From the NCBI GenBank assembly GCA_002477275.1, contig DLOU01000068.1:2633-14963 (forward strand): 12,331 bases of DNA. The letters run 5' to 3'. The notes beneath the pieces are model-generated. The model saw only the letters and a list, made by a program, of their open reading frames with translations, did no database searches and had not been told where the DNA came from. This document shows, in pieces, positions 1 through 6,743 of this stretch; the first letter of the stretch is position 1, and every line of letters begins with the position of its first letter. The stretch is from Caryophanales bacterium UBA7476. GTDB lineage: Bacteria > Bacillota_I > Bacilli_A > RF39 > UBA660. Both the position numbers and the translations under genes were made by a program.

Positions 1-1
1 A

Positions 2-769
2 AAAAATATAATATTTTCACCTGAATTTTTGAGGGAAGGTCATGCTTTATATGATAATTTATATCCTTCTAGAATAATAATTGGATCTAAAGTAAAAGCA
101 GCAAGAGAATTTGGAGAACTTTTACTTAGTTCTGCTTTAAAAAAAGACGTTCCTATTAAATATATGAATTCTACAGAAGCTGAATCAGTTAAATTGTTTT
201 CTAATACTTATCTTGCTCTTAGAGTTGCATATTTTAATGAACTTGATACATACGCTGAATTAAATGAATTAAATACTCGTGATATTATTGATGGGGTTTG
301 TTTAGATCCAAGAATAGGTGAATTTTATAATAATCCATCTTTTGGATATGGAGGTTATTGCCTTCCTAAGGATACTAAACAACTTCTTGCTAATTATAGT
401 GGAAAGCCTCAGAATTTAATTGAAGCTATAGTAAAATCAAATGATACTAGAAAAAATCATATAGCAAACATGATAATAAAAGCAAATCCTCAGGTTGTTG
501 GAGTGTATAGATTAAATATGAAGAAAGGTTCGATGAATCATAGATCATCTGCTATATTAGATGTTATTAGTATTTTAAAAGAAGCAGGAATAAATATTAT
601 GATTTATGAACCAACTATAAAAGTAAATACTTATATGGGTTTTGAAATTGTACATGATTTAAAATTATTTAAAGAATTAAGTAATATGATACTTGCTAAT
701 AGAGTAGATAACAATTTAGATGATGTTCAAGATAAAACATATACTAGGGATATTTTTTCGAGGGATTAA
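2..769 (+). CDS. ugd: UDP-glucose 6-dehydrogenase, 5' partial
   Basis: Oxidises UDP-glucose to UDP-glucuronate with NAD+ in the cytosol, supplying a precursor for acidic surface polysaccharides. The frame is open to the left edge of the window and reads KNIIFSPEFLREGHALYDNL, a core UGD motif, so the TTG at 29 is internal and the true start lies upstream. About 255 codons are present; the family usually has about 390-400 residues, so most of the N-terminal NAD-binding Rossmann domain is missing. Visible hallmarks are the central SVKLFSNTYLALRVAYFNE helix with its lysine (codon 191-193) and the GYGGYCLPKD active site with the catalytic cysteine at 359-361. The C-terminal UDP-binding domain ends at the TAA at 767-769. 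The next gene starts 5 nt later, so it is the upstream member of a polysaccharide operon. Family assignment is firm; which polymer it serves is inference. Confidence 0.93.
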   Translation, partial: KNIIFSPEFLREGHALYDNLYPSRIIIGSKVKAAREFGELLLSSALKKDVPIKYMNSTEAESVKLFSNTYLALRVAYFNELDTYAELNELNTRDIIDGVCLDPRIGEFYNNPSFGYGGYCLPKDTKQLLANYSGKPQNLIEAIVKSNDTRKNHIANMIIKANPQVVGVYRLNMKKGSMNHRSSAILDVISILKEAGINIMIYEPTIKVNTYMGFEIVHDLKLFKELSNMILANRVDNNLDDVQDKTYTRDIFSRD

Positions 770-774
770 GAACT

Positions 775-1539
775 ATGAAATTGGAAGTATTATTATCAGT
801 TTTAAACTTAGATAAGAAAAAACTAAGTAAAATGAATATAACAAGTAAGTGTACTATTATTAATCAATGTAAAAAAGAGAGTTTTCAAAAATATAAAAAT
901 TTTAGTATTTATTCTTATAATGAATTAGGATTATCAAATAGTCGTAATAGAGGACTTGATTTAGTTACAGAAGATATTGTTCTTCTATGTGATGATGATG
1001 TTATTTATGACAAAAAGTATGAGAAAATAATTCTTGATGAATTTAGTAAAAATAAAAATGCGGATATAATTGTTTTTAATATAGAAAGTCCAAATAGAAA
1101 AATAAAATTAAATAAAAATAATAAAAAACTTCATTTTTATAATATATTAAGATATTCAAGTCAAAGAATTGCTTTTAAACTAAATTCTATAAAAAGTAAT
1201 AATATAAGATTTAAAAGTGAATTTGGATCTGGTTCAAAATATAGAAGTGGTGAGGATACATTATTTTTAGTTGAAGCATTAAATAAAAAATTAAATATTT
1301 ATTCTAGTACAAAAAATATTGGTACTGTTTATCATAATGAATCTTTATGGTTTAAGGGATATACTGAGGATTATTTTTTTGATAAAGGAGCTCTTTTTAC
1401 TGCTATTAATAGAAGATTTAGAATAGTTTTGATGTTACAATATTTATTAAGACATAAAGAAGTTTTAAATCAGATAAATTTTTTTAAGGCATTTAATATT
1501 ATGTTAAAAGGTTCAAATGATTATTTAAAAGGTAAGTAA
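775..1539 (+). CDS. GT2-type glycosyltransferase
   Basis: Probable family 2 (GT-A fold) glycosyltransferase of 254 residues that would add a sugar from a nucleotide donor to a lipid-linked surface glycan. It shows a LSNSRNRG segment (residues 53-60), an aspartate cluster D73-D75 in LLCDDDVIY that fits the metal-binding DXD motif, and GEDTLF with E160/D161 at the position of the catalytic ED. The usual N-terminal VSVIIPVYN strand is degenerate (LEVLLSVLNL). A basic, moderately hydrophobic C-terminus (INRRFRIVLMLQYLL) may touch the membrane. The ATG at 775 follows a GAGGGA ribosome binding site near 760-765, which lies inside the end of ugd. It is intact and sits between ugd and another glycosyltransferase in one operon. 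Donor and acceptor sugars cannot be read from the sequence. Confidence 0.82.
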   Translation: MKLEVLLSVLNLDKKKLSKMNITSKCTIINQCKKESFQKYKNFSIYSYNELGLSNSRNRGLDLVTEDIVLLCDDDVIYDKKYEKIILDEFSKNKNADIIVFNIESPNRKIKLNKNNKKLHFYNILRYSSQRIAFKLNSIKSNNIRFKSEFGSGSKYRSGEDTLFLVEALNKKLNIYSSTKNIGTVYHNESLWFKGYTEDYFFDKGALFTAINRRFRIVLMLQYLLRHKEVLNQINFFKAFNIMLKGSNDYLKGK

Positions 1540-1549
1540 GGATGATTTT

Positions 1550-2281
1550 ATGAAAAAAGTAAGTGTAATAATACCTGTTTATAATACTTCTTTATATTTA
1601 GAAGAATGAATAAATAGTGTTTTAAATCAAACTTATAAAAATTTAGAAATTATTATTGTTAATGATCATTCTACTGATAATAGTTTAGAAATAATTTCTA
1701 AGTTTAAAGATAAGAGAATAAAAATTATTAATTTAAAGAAGAATCATGGTGTTGCATATTGTAGAAATAAAGGTGTTGATAAATCTAGTGGCGATTATAT
1801 TTGTTATATTGATAGTGATGATTATTGGAATTTAGATAAAATTGAAAAACAATTATTTTTTATAAAGGATAAAGCGTTTATATACAGCTCTTATTCATAT
1901 TTAAAAAATGGAAAAATCCATAAGGCCAAAGTCCCTGAAAAAATTAATTATAAACAAGCGTTGAAAAATACAACTATTTTTACTTCTACTGTTATGTTTA
2001 ATATGTCGTTCTTAAATAAAGATGATATTTATATGCCAGACATAAGAAGAGGTCAGGATACTGCTACTTGGTGGCAAGTACTAAAAAAAGGTATTACTGC
2101 CTATGGTTTAAATGAGTCTTTAGTTACTTATAGAATAGTTGGTAAATCTTTGTCTTCAAATAAAATTAAGGCTTTAAAAAGAACTTGGAATATTTATAAA
2201 AGAGAGAATATTAATGTATTTCAGAGATGTTTTTACTTTTTGTGTTATGTTTTTAATGCCATTAAAAGAAGATTGTTTTAA
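1550..2281 (+). pseudogene. GT2 glycosyltransferase interrupted by in-frame TGA
   Basis: A GT2 glycosyltransferase of 243 codons that is complete except for a TGA at codon 20 (1607-1609). It starts at ATG 1550, preceded by AAGGA at 1538-1542, and begins MKKVSVIIPVYNTSLYLEE, then TGA, then INSVLNQTYKNLEIIIVND. Family members often carry Cys at this position, so a single-base change from TGT or TGC is the simplest history; TGG is also possible. Downstream motifs are intact: VNDHSTDNS, the DXD motif YIDSDDYW (D88-D91) and GQDTATWW (Q169 D170) in place of the ED motif. No good restart codon follows the stop closely; the first TTG/ATG options, near 1961, lie past the donor-binding half. Nine bases separate it from the next gene. 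It is either a pseudogene, a sequencing error or, least likely, recoded. Confidence 0.85.
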
Positions 2282-2290
2282 AGGTGTAAT

Positions 2291-3405
2291 ATGAAAAAAG
2301 TTTTACTAGTTAGTATGGGTGAAGAATTTGGGGGAATTGAAAAATTAGAACTTGATTATTTAAAAAATCTAAATAGTAAATATAAAATAGATTTTTTAAC
2401 TCCGAATGATAATCCTTTTAAAAAATTTAAAAAAGTAATAAAACAAAATGGTGGAAAAATATATAATTTTAATGTTTCAAGAAAAAAATATATTGGAAGA
2501 ATAAAATATTTTTTTAATCTATTTATATTTTTGAAAAAAAATAAATATGATATTGTTCATATTAATTCGTCAGTGTTTTTGTTCTCTTTTCAGGTTGTAT
2601 TAGTTTCTAAATTGTGTGGTGTAAAAAAATAATTGTTCATAGTCATAGTACTCCTAAAAATAATATATTTAAAAAAATTATTATTTATTTGTTAAATCCC
2701 GTATATAGATTTATGATTAATCATTATATTTCTTGTAGTAAAAAAGCTTGTTATTCTTTGTTTACAAAAAGATTTGTTTCTAAAAATAAAATATTAATTT
2801 TGAAAAATGGTATTGATGTTGAAATGTTTAAATATAATAAATCTATAAGAAAAAAAATAAGAGATAATTTAGATATTGATAATAAAGTTGTTTATGGAAA
2901 TGTTGGAAGACTTTCATATGAAAAGAATCATGATTTTTTAATTGATATTTTCTATGAAATTCAGAAAACAAATAAAGATAGTGTGTTGCTACTGATTGGT
3001 GATGGTATATTAAAAGAGAAAATTAATGATAAAGTTAAAAGATTAAAATTAGATAAAAAAGTTATTTTTTTAGATTTTAAGGATGATGTTTATAATTATT
3101 ATAATTGTATGGATTTATATATTGTTCCATCTTTAAGTGAAGGTTTTGGTATTACTTCTATTGAAGCTCAAACTAATGGATTAATTACTTATTGTTCTAT
3201 GGAAGTTCCTGAAGAAGTTAATATTTCTTCTAATATTAGATTTTTTAATTTAGATATTAAAGCTAAGGAACTTGCTGATAGTATTTTAAAAGAAAAAAAA
3301 TTGTTGAATGGTAGAGAAAAAGCATTCATTAATACTATTAATTCTCAATATGATATAAAAAATATATGTAATGTTTTAGATAGTATTTATTCAAGCAATA
3401 ATTAA
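2291..3405 (+). pseudogene. GT4 glycosyltransferase split by -1 frameshift at A7
   Basis: A GT-B fold family 4 glycosyltransferase in two overlapping frames. The first runs from ATG 2291 (AAAGGTG upstream) to TAA 2630-2632 and begins MKKVLLVSMGEEFGGIEKL. The second is open to 3405 and resumes IIVHSHSTPKNN, the expected continuation of CGVKK. Joining them needs a -1 shift, or one extra A, in the A7 run at 2623-2629, giving about 371 residues, the normal family length. The C-terminal half has KNGIDVEMF, the donor-binding YGNVGRLSYEKNHDF, LLLIGDGILKEKI and the EX7E motif in SEGFGITSIEA (codons 3139 and 3163). The A7 run reads as A_AAA_AAA in the zero frame, a classic slippery heptamer, immediately followed by TAA. 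It is the last gene of the glycosyltransferase operon. A lost A, an assembly error and genuine slippage cannot be separated here. Confidence 0.85.
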
Positions 3406-3412
3406 AAAAACA

Positions 3413-3441
3413 TTGACATTAGTCTTAAAAAATGACATTAT
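3413..3441 (+). promoter_or_regulatory. Probable promoter for TasA-like gene
   Basis: A perfect -35 hexamer TTGACA lies at 3413-3418. Seventeen bases later comes CATTAT (3436-3441, 4 of 6 matches); an alternative TATATT at 3439-3444 has a longer spacer. It lies just after the end of the glycosyltransferase operon and about 30 nt upstream of the small secreted-protein gene. A related string, aatgacatta, repeats part of the -35 region. Confidence 0.5.
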
Positions 3442-3470
3442 ATTTATAGATAGAAAGATAGGTGTTAGAT

Positions 3471-3962
3471 GTGAAAAGCCCAAAGAATTTTTTAATAGTT
3501 TCGTTATTTGTTATGTTGTTATGTTCAACAACTGTTTTTGTTGCAATAGTTAGTCCAAGTGACTTGTCAACTAGTGTTAAAGATTATAGTAAAGAAATTT
3601 GGAATGTAAAAATTGATAGTGTTGATGTTGTTAGCACTACTGGAAAAGCAATTTATAACAATCCTAGTTTTACTGCAACTTCAGTTAAATATAATCATAG
3701 TTTTTCTGAAAAGGGTGATTCAGTTACTTATAAAGTAAAAGTAAAGAATGAAGGATCTTATGATGCTAAAATTGATTATAACTCTTTATTTATGAATAAT
3801 AATGAATCTTTATATGTAAATGTTATTTCTACTGAACCATCAAATGTTCTTAAAAAGGGTGGAGAAACTGAATTTACTGTTAGTTTTCAATATGTGAATA
3901 ATGAAAATGTTGGTACTTTTAATAATACTTGTACAGGAATTGTTTCATATATACAAAAATAG
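3471..3962 (+). CDS. Small secreted TasA/camelysin-like protein
   Basis: A 163-residue exported protein. The N-terminus has a short basic stretch and a hydrophobic segment (about residues 6-26, FLIVSLFVMLLCSTTVFVAIV) that fits a signal peptide or anchor of the SipW-processed type. The rest is beta-rich and resembles the TasA/camelysin fold: IWNVKIDSVDV, then a DSVTYKVKVKNEGSYDAKI core (a common 'sequence of conserved strands' in this group) and NVLKKGGETEFTVSFQY near the C-terminus. The larger surface protein at the end of the window has the same order of motifs. The GTG at 3471 is preferred over the GTG at 3462 because AGGTG at 3460-3464 sits 6 nt upstream of it. The gene is monocistronic, with its own promoter and terminator. 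A matrix or surface role is inferred; a specific function is unknown. Confidence 0.62.
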   Translation: MKSPKNFLIVSLFVMLLCSTTVFVAIVSPSDLSTSVKDYSKEIWNVKIDSVDVVSTTGKAIYNNPSFTATSVKYNHSFSEKGDSVTYKVKVKNEGSYDAKIDYNSLFMNNNESLYVNVISTEPSNVLKKGGETEFTVSFQYVNNENVGTFNNTCTGIVSYIQK

Positions 3963-3975
3963 ATATTAATATAAT

Positions 3976-4016
3976 AAATAGAACTTTTTAGTTTTGGTTC
4001 TATTTATTTCTTTTTA
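3976..4016 (+). terminator. Rho-independent terminator
   Basis: A 9-bp perfect stem, AAATAGAAC (3976-3984) with GTTCTATTT (3997-4005), has a 12-nt loop and is followed by the T-rich tract atttcttttt. It ends the TasA-like transcript 13 nt after its TAG and insulates mraY. Confidence 0.8.
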
Positions 4017-4081
4017 TAATAAAATTATTATGTAAAGTTTTGTATAATATCTTTTAATATCAACAATTACTTTTTAATTTA

Positions 4082-4090
4082 TGTTATAAT
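4082..4090 (+). promoter_or_regulatory. Extended -10 promoter for mraY operon
   Basis: TGTTATAAT at 4082-4090 is a perfect TATAAT with the upstream TG of an extended -10. No good -35 is visible at 17 nt (4062-4067 is AACAAT), which an extended -10 can tolerate. Transcription would begin near 4097, so the ATG at 4097 lies at the transcript end and is an unlikely start codon. A second TATAAT lies at 4043-4048. Confidence 0.65.
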
Positions 4091-4102
4091 ATTTCGATGA
4101 AT

Positions 4103-4108
4103 GGAGAG
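4103..4108 (+). promoter_or_regulatory. Ribosome binding site deciding the mraY start
   Basis: GGAGAG at 4103-4108 lies 6 nt before ATG 4115 and downstream of ATG 4097, so it supports 4115 as the start codon. Confidence 0.75.
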
Positions 4109-4114
4109 AAAAAT

Positions 4115-5095
4115 ATGCTATTGTTAACTAAATCAATTTTTGCCATTATGATTGGATTTTTGGCAGCTACATTTATAGGATTTTTTTTAATTCCTCAATT
4201 AAAAAAATTAAAAGCAGGTCAACATGTTAGTATTTTTATGGCAGAAGCACATAAAAATAAAGAAGGTACTCCTACAATGGGTGGTTTCATTTTTATAATT
4301 GCTACTACTATAACAATTATTGCATTACTCGTTACTAAAAAGATTGATTTTACTTCTAATCTTTTGATTGTTTTACTTACTTTTTTAGGATTTGGATTCA
4401 TTGGTTTTTTAGATGATTTTTTATCTTTAAAAAAGAAAGGTAATGAGGGATTAACAACTTATCAGAAATTATTTATGCAGGTTGTTATTTCAGTTGTGTT
4501 CTTTTATATTTATATGAAAAATGGAGGACAAACTGCATTTACTGTAGGAACACTTCATATTGATCTTGAACTTGGGTGGCTTTATGGATTGTTTATTTTG
4601 TTTGTTTTAGTTGCGGCAAGTAATGCTGTTAATTTAACTGATGGTTTAGACGGACTTGCTGGTGGACTTTCAACAATTGCATTTGTTGCATTTGCTCTTA
4701 TTTCTTTAATGGTTGGATATGAAGAAATTGGAATTTTTTCACTTGTTTTGTGTGGAAGCATTGCTGGTTTCTTAGTTTATAATGCTTATCCTGCTAAAGT
4801 AATTATGGGGGATACTGGAAGTTTGGCTCTTGGTGGAGCAATGGGAGCTATCGCTATTATTACTCATAGAGAACTAACATTGGTTGTAGTTGCTGGAGTG
4901 TTTATTATTGAAACATTATCGGTTATAATTCAGACAATATCTGTTGTCTTCTTTAGAAAAAAAGTTTTTTTAATGACACCTATTCATCATCACTTTGAAA
5001 AACTTGGTTGGAAAGAACAAGATATTGTAAAAATGTTTTGGATTGTAGGATTAATTCTTGCAATGAGTGGAATAATATTTGGAGTTTGGTTATGA
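4115..5095 (+). CDS. mraY: Phospho-N-acetylmuramoyl-pentapeptide transferase
   Basis: MraY transfers phospho-MurNAc-pentapeptide from UDP to undecaprenyl phosphate, making lipid I at the inner face of the membrane. The 326 residues match the usual family length and form about ten hydrophobic segments. Signature motifs are GTPTMGG (from residue 51), the DD pair in FLDDF (D100, D101), NLTDGLDGLAGG (173-184, with D176 and D179), MGDTGS (D233) and the TPIHHHFEKLGW loop with H291-H293. All visible catalytic residues are present. The start at 4115 rests on the ribosome binding site and on the mapped -10. The stop TGA at 5093-5095 overlaps the next start in an ATGA arrangement, implying translational coupling. 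The gene stands apart from the usual division and cell-wall (dcw) cluster neighbours murF and murD, which are absent here. Confidence 0.96.
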   Translation: MLLLTKSIFAIMIGFLAATFIGFFLIPQLKKLKAGQHVSIFMAEAHKNKEGTPTMGGFIFIIATTITIIALLVTKKIDFTSNLLIVLLTFLGFGFIGFLDDFLSLKKKGNEGLTTYQKLFMQVVISVVFFYIYMKNGGQTAFTVGTLHIDLELGWLYGLFILFVLVAASNAVNLTDGLDGLAGGLSTIAFVAFALISLMVGYEEIGIFSLVLCGSIAGFLVYNAYPAKVIMGDTGSLALGGAMGAIAIITHRELTLVVVAGVFIIETLSVIIQTISVVFFRKKVFLMTPIHHHFEKLGWKEQDIVKMFWIVGLILAMSGIIFGVWL

Positions 5096-5811
5096 TAGCG
5101 GGTATAGTTTTAACAATTTCTTTAATCGTTTTGATTTTGCTTATTCTTATTATCTTTTTCGTTGTACGTATTAAGTTAAAGAGATTTTTAGGGGAATATT
5201 TTGATTCAAGTACTATAAAAGAAGCTTTTAGAAAATCTGAATTACAGGTTGAACAGACACCTAAATCTTTTTCTAGTATGGAAGATGTTTATTTGAAACA
5301 AATGAAAAGGGATTTTCCAGAAGTAAACTTATCTGAATTAAAAAGTAAATCTGAAGCATGTATTTTAGATTTGTTTCATTCTGTTGAAAATAAAGATACT
5401 TCAAAATTGAAAAAGTATTCAAGTAAGGTTATTAGCTATGCTGAAAAGATGATTGAAGATTCAAAGGGAAAAGAAGTTTCTTATGATAATATAAAATTTC
5501 ATAAGACTGCACTTACAAATTATAAACACGATAGTACTGGTGGTACTGTTACAATAACTTCATCACTTCAATATAATTATAAAATAGGGGATAAATTACC
5601 TAAAAAAACACAAGACAGAATTAGGGTTGAATCTGTATATGTTCTTGATAAAGAAAAATATGGAGAAAATACCAAATCGGTTGGAGTTAATTGTCCAAAC
5701 TGTGGAGCTCCTGTCAAATCTCTTGGGGCTAAAAAGTGCAATCATTGTGGAACAGCTCTTGGAATTTTAGTTTCAAATGCTTGGATAGTTGATAATATAA
5801 TTCAATATTGA
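5092..5811 (+). CDS. Membrane-anchored Tim44-like zinc-ribbon protein
   Basis: A 239-residue protein with one strong N-terminal membrane segment (about residues 2-24, isoleucine/leucine/valine rich), a basic linker, a soluble middle region (about 60-190) and a C-terminal zinc ribbon. The middle region (LKSKSEACILDLFHSVENKDTSKL and a following strand-rich part with TVTITSSLQYNYKIG) resembles the Tim44-like domain found in many Bacillota 'zinc-ribbon transport' proteins. The ribbon has four cysteines, C201, C204, C216 and C219, as CPNC and CNHC. ATG 5092 overlaps the mraY stop (ATGA) and has GGAG at 5081-5084, so it is co-translated with mraY; a longer in-frame extension back into mraY is not credible. 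Its stop TGA is immediately followed by a terminator. The Tim44-like assignment is a judgement from memory; the function is unknown. Confidence 0.75.
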   Translation: MIAGIVLTISLIVLILLILIIFFVVRIKLKRFLGEYFDSSTIKEAFRKSELQVEQTPKSFSSMEDVYLKQMKRDFPEVNLSELKSKSEACILDLFHSVENKDTSKLKKYSSKVISYAEKMIEDSKGKEVSYDNIKFHKTALTNYKHDSTGGTVTITSSLQYNYKIGDKLPKKTQDRIRVESVYVLDKEKYGENTKSVGVNCPNCGAPVKSLGAKKCNHCGTALGILVSNAWIVDNIIQY

Positions 5812-5840
5812 TACCTTCGGGTATCTTTTTATATTTTTTT
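5810..5840 (+). terminator. UUCG-loop terminator of the mraY operon
   Basis: GATACC (5810-5815), loop TTCG, GGTATC (5820-5825), then a long T tract. The C(UUCG)G tetraloop is exceptionally stable. The stem begins inside the TGA stop of the zinc-ribbon gene. On the minus strand the hairpin is followed by AT-mixed sequence rather than a T run, so termination of the opposing gene here is doubtful. Confidence 0.9.
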
Positions 5841-5882
5841 TAATAAATTATCTAAAATATCATTATCTTCTATTTTAGAAAT

Positions 5883-6689
5883 TTAAAAACATTTTTTGCC
5901 TAAATCTTTAAATGATGATCCACAATGATACAGTATTTTTTTATCAATAATTATAAATCTATCATGAAAATTATTATTAATTATTAATTTTACATTATTG
6001 TATTGTTCCTTATATCTAGTATAATCATGATTATTATATTTATTGGTAATAATAATTGTGCTTTTTTCTGTCTTTGATAGAATATCTAAAATATGCTTAT
6101 CAATATAATTATCAATTATAATAATTTCATTATTAGATTGGTTTAAAATATCTATTAACAAAGAATATGCATCATATATTTGTCCTTCGAAGAACAGATG
6201 GTTTTTCTTCTCTTTAAAATTAGAAAATGTATCTTCCACTAGCTTTAATCTTTCTTCATGTTCTAAAACTAAATTGTTTATATATTTTTGTTCAATTAAA
6301 TTATTAGAAATGTACTCCTTCATTGTTACAAAAGCGCGCATTATTCTTATACTTACTTCAGATGCAATAGAAGTTTTCAAAACACTTGCAAGCATTGCTA
6401 CTCCTTGTTCAGTAAATACATATGGTAATTTTCTAACACCTCCATGAGTTTTCAAACTTGAAGTTCCAAATTGGAACTTCAAGTTTTGATATTCTTTTAA
6501 AGTTAGTTGAAAATAAAAATCACTTGGAAAACGTTCAATATTTCTATTGACAGCTTTATTAACATCTTTTGTGCCATTTGTACATTCATATAACTTAGCT
6601 AATTCAGAATCAAGCATCACTTGCTTTCCTCTAACTTCATAAATCATATCTTCTATTTTGAGTTTATCATTTAATATAATGCCGTTCAT
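5883..6689 (-). CDS. ORF6N-domain protein with PLD-like C-terminus, probably 3' truncated
   Basis: A 268-residue protein with an N-terminal ORF6N domain (about residues 10-125), a DNA-associated domain of phage and mobile-element proteins. Typical segments are VRGKQVMLDSELAKLY, NRNIERFPSDFYFQL, LPYVFTEQGVAML and IRIMRAFVTMKEYI. A helical linker follows (about 130-165). The C-terminal part has NEIIIIDNYID and HDRFIIIDKKILYHCGSSFKDLGKK, resembling a degenerate phospholipase D-like HxKx4D motif with Arg for Lys. After KKCF a TAA (5883-5885) interrupts the frame, but it then reads ISKIEDNDILDNLLKKI to a second TAA at 5829-5831, matching how relatives usually end; the intact gene would span 5829-6689. 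ATG 6689 follows AGGAGG, 5 nt away. It lies downstream of ftsW with its own promoter. The role is unknown; it may be regulatory or a remnant of a mobile element. Confidence 0.85.
   Translation of the reverse strand: MNGIILNDKLKIEDMIYEVRGKQVMLDSELAKLYECTNGTKDVNKAVNRNIERFPSDFYFQLTLKEYQNLKFQFGTSSLKTHGGVRKLPYVFTEQGVAMLASVLKTSIASEVSIRIMRAFVTMKEYISNNLIEQKYINNLVLEHEERLKLVEDTFSNFKEKKNHLFFEGQIYDAYSLLIDILNQSNNEIIIIDNYIDKHILDILSKTEKSTIIITNKYNNHDYTRYKEQYNNVKLIINNNFHDRFIIIDKKILYHCGSSFKDLGKKCF
6454..6486. repeat. Perfect 33-bp palindrome inside ORF6N gene
   Basis: The left arm AAACTTGAAGTTCCAA (6454-6469) and right arm TTGGAACTTCAAGTTT (6471-6486) are exact reverse complements around a single central A. 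On the minus strand it encodes part of the NLKFQFGTSSLKT segment of the ORF6N domain. Flanking bases do not extend the symmetry. Confidence 0.95.
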
Positions 6690-6714
6690 TTAAACCTCCT
6701 GAATTTTTAACAAT

Positions 6715-6743
6715 ATTATATTAAACAAACGTTCTTATATCAA
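6715..6743 (-). promoter_or_regulatory. Promoter for the ORF6N gene
   Basis: Read on the minus strand, TTGATA (6743-6738) and TATAAT (6720-6715) are separated by exactly 17 bases, followed about 25 nt later by the start codon. The -35 overlaps the TGA stop of ftsW (6742-6740), so the ORF6N gene can be transcribed independently of ftsW. Confidence 0.75.

Noticed and set aside
29..769. TTG at 29 as the start of the dehydrogenase
   Set aside because: The frame is open further upstream and encodes the conserved NIIFSPEF part of the family motif, so the gene is cut by the window edge.
1607..1650. Selenocysteine at the TGA
   Set aside because: Cys is common at this site, but no convincing SECIS-like hairpin follows and selenoprotein glycosyltransferases of this family are not known to me.
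1550..2281. TGA read as tryptophan (genetic code 4)
   Set aside because: TGA ends the zinc-ribbon gene immediately at a strong terminator; reading through it would translate the hairpin. It also ends mraY and ftsW, while Trp in conserved positions is TGG throughout.
4219..4401. Minus-strand reading frame inside mraY
   Set aside because: Antisense shadow of a well-conserved gene, without ribosome binding site or family resemblance.
5008..5091. Longer N-terminus of the zinc-ribbon protein overlapping mraY
   Set aside because: The extra 28 codons are mraY sequence in another frame. ATG 5092 has a ribosome binding site and leads straight into a membrane segment.
5960..6130. AT-rich repeats (aattattatt) as a functional repeat array or origin
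   Set aside because: They coincide with Ile/Asn-rich codons of the ORF6N C-terminal region and lack a regular unit.
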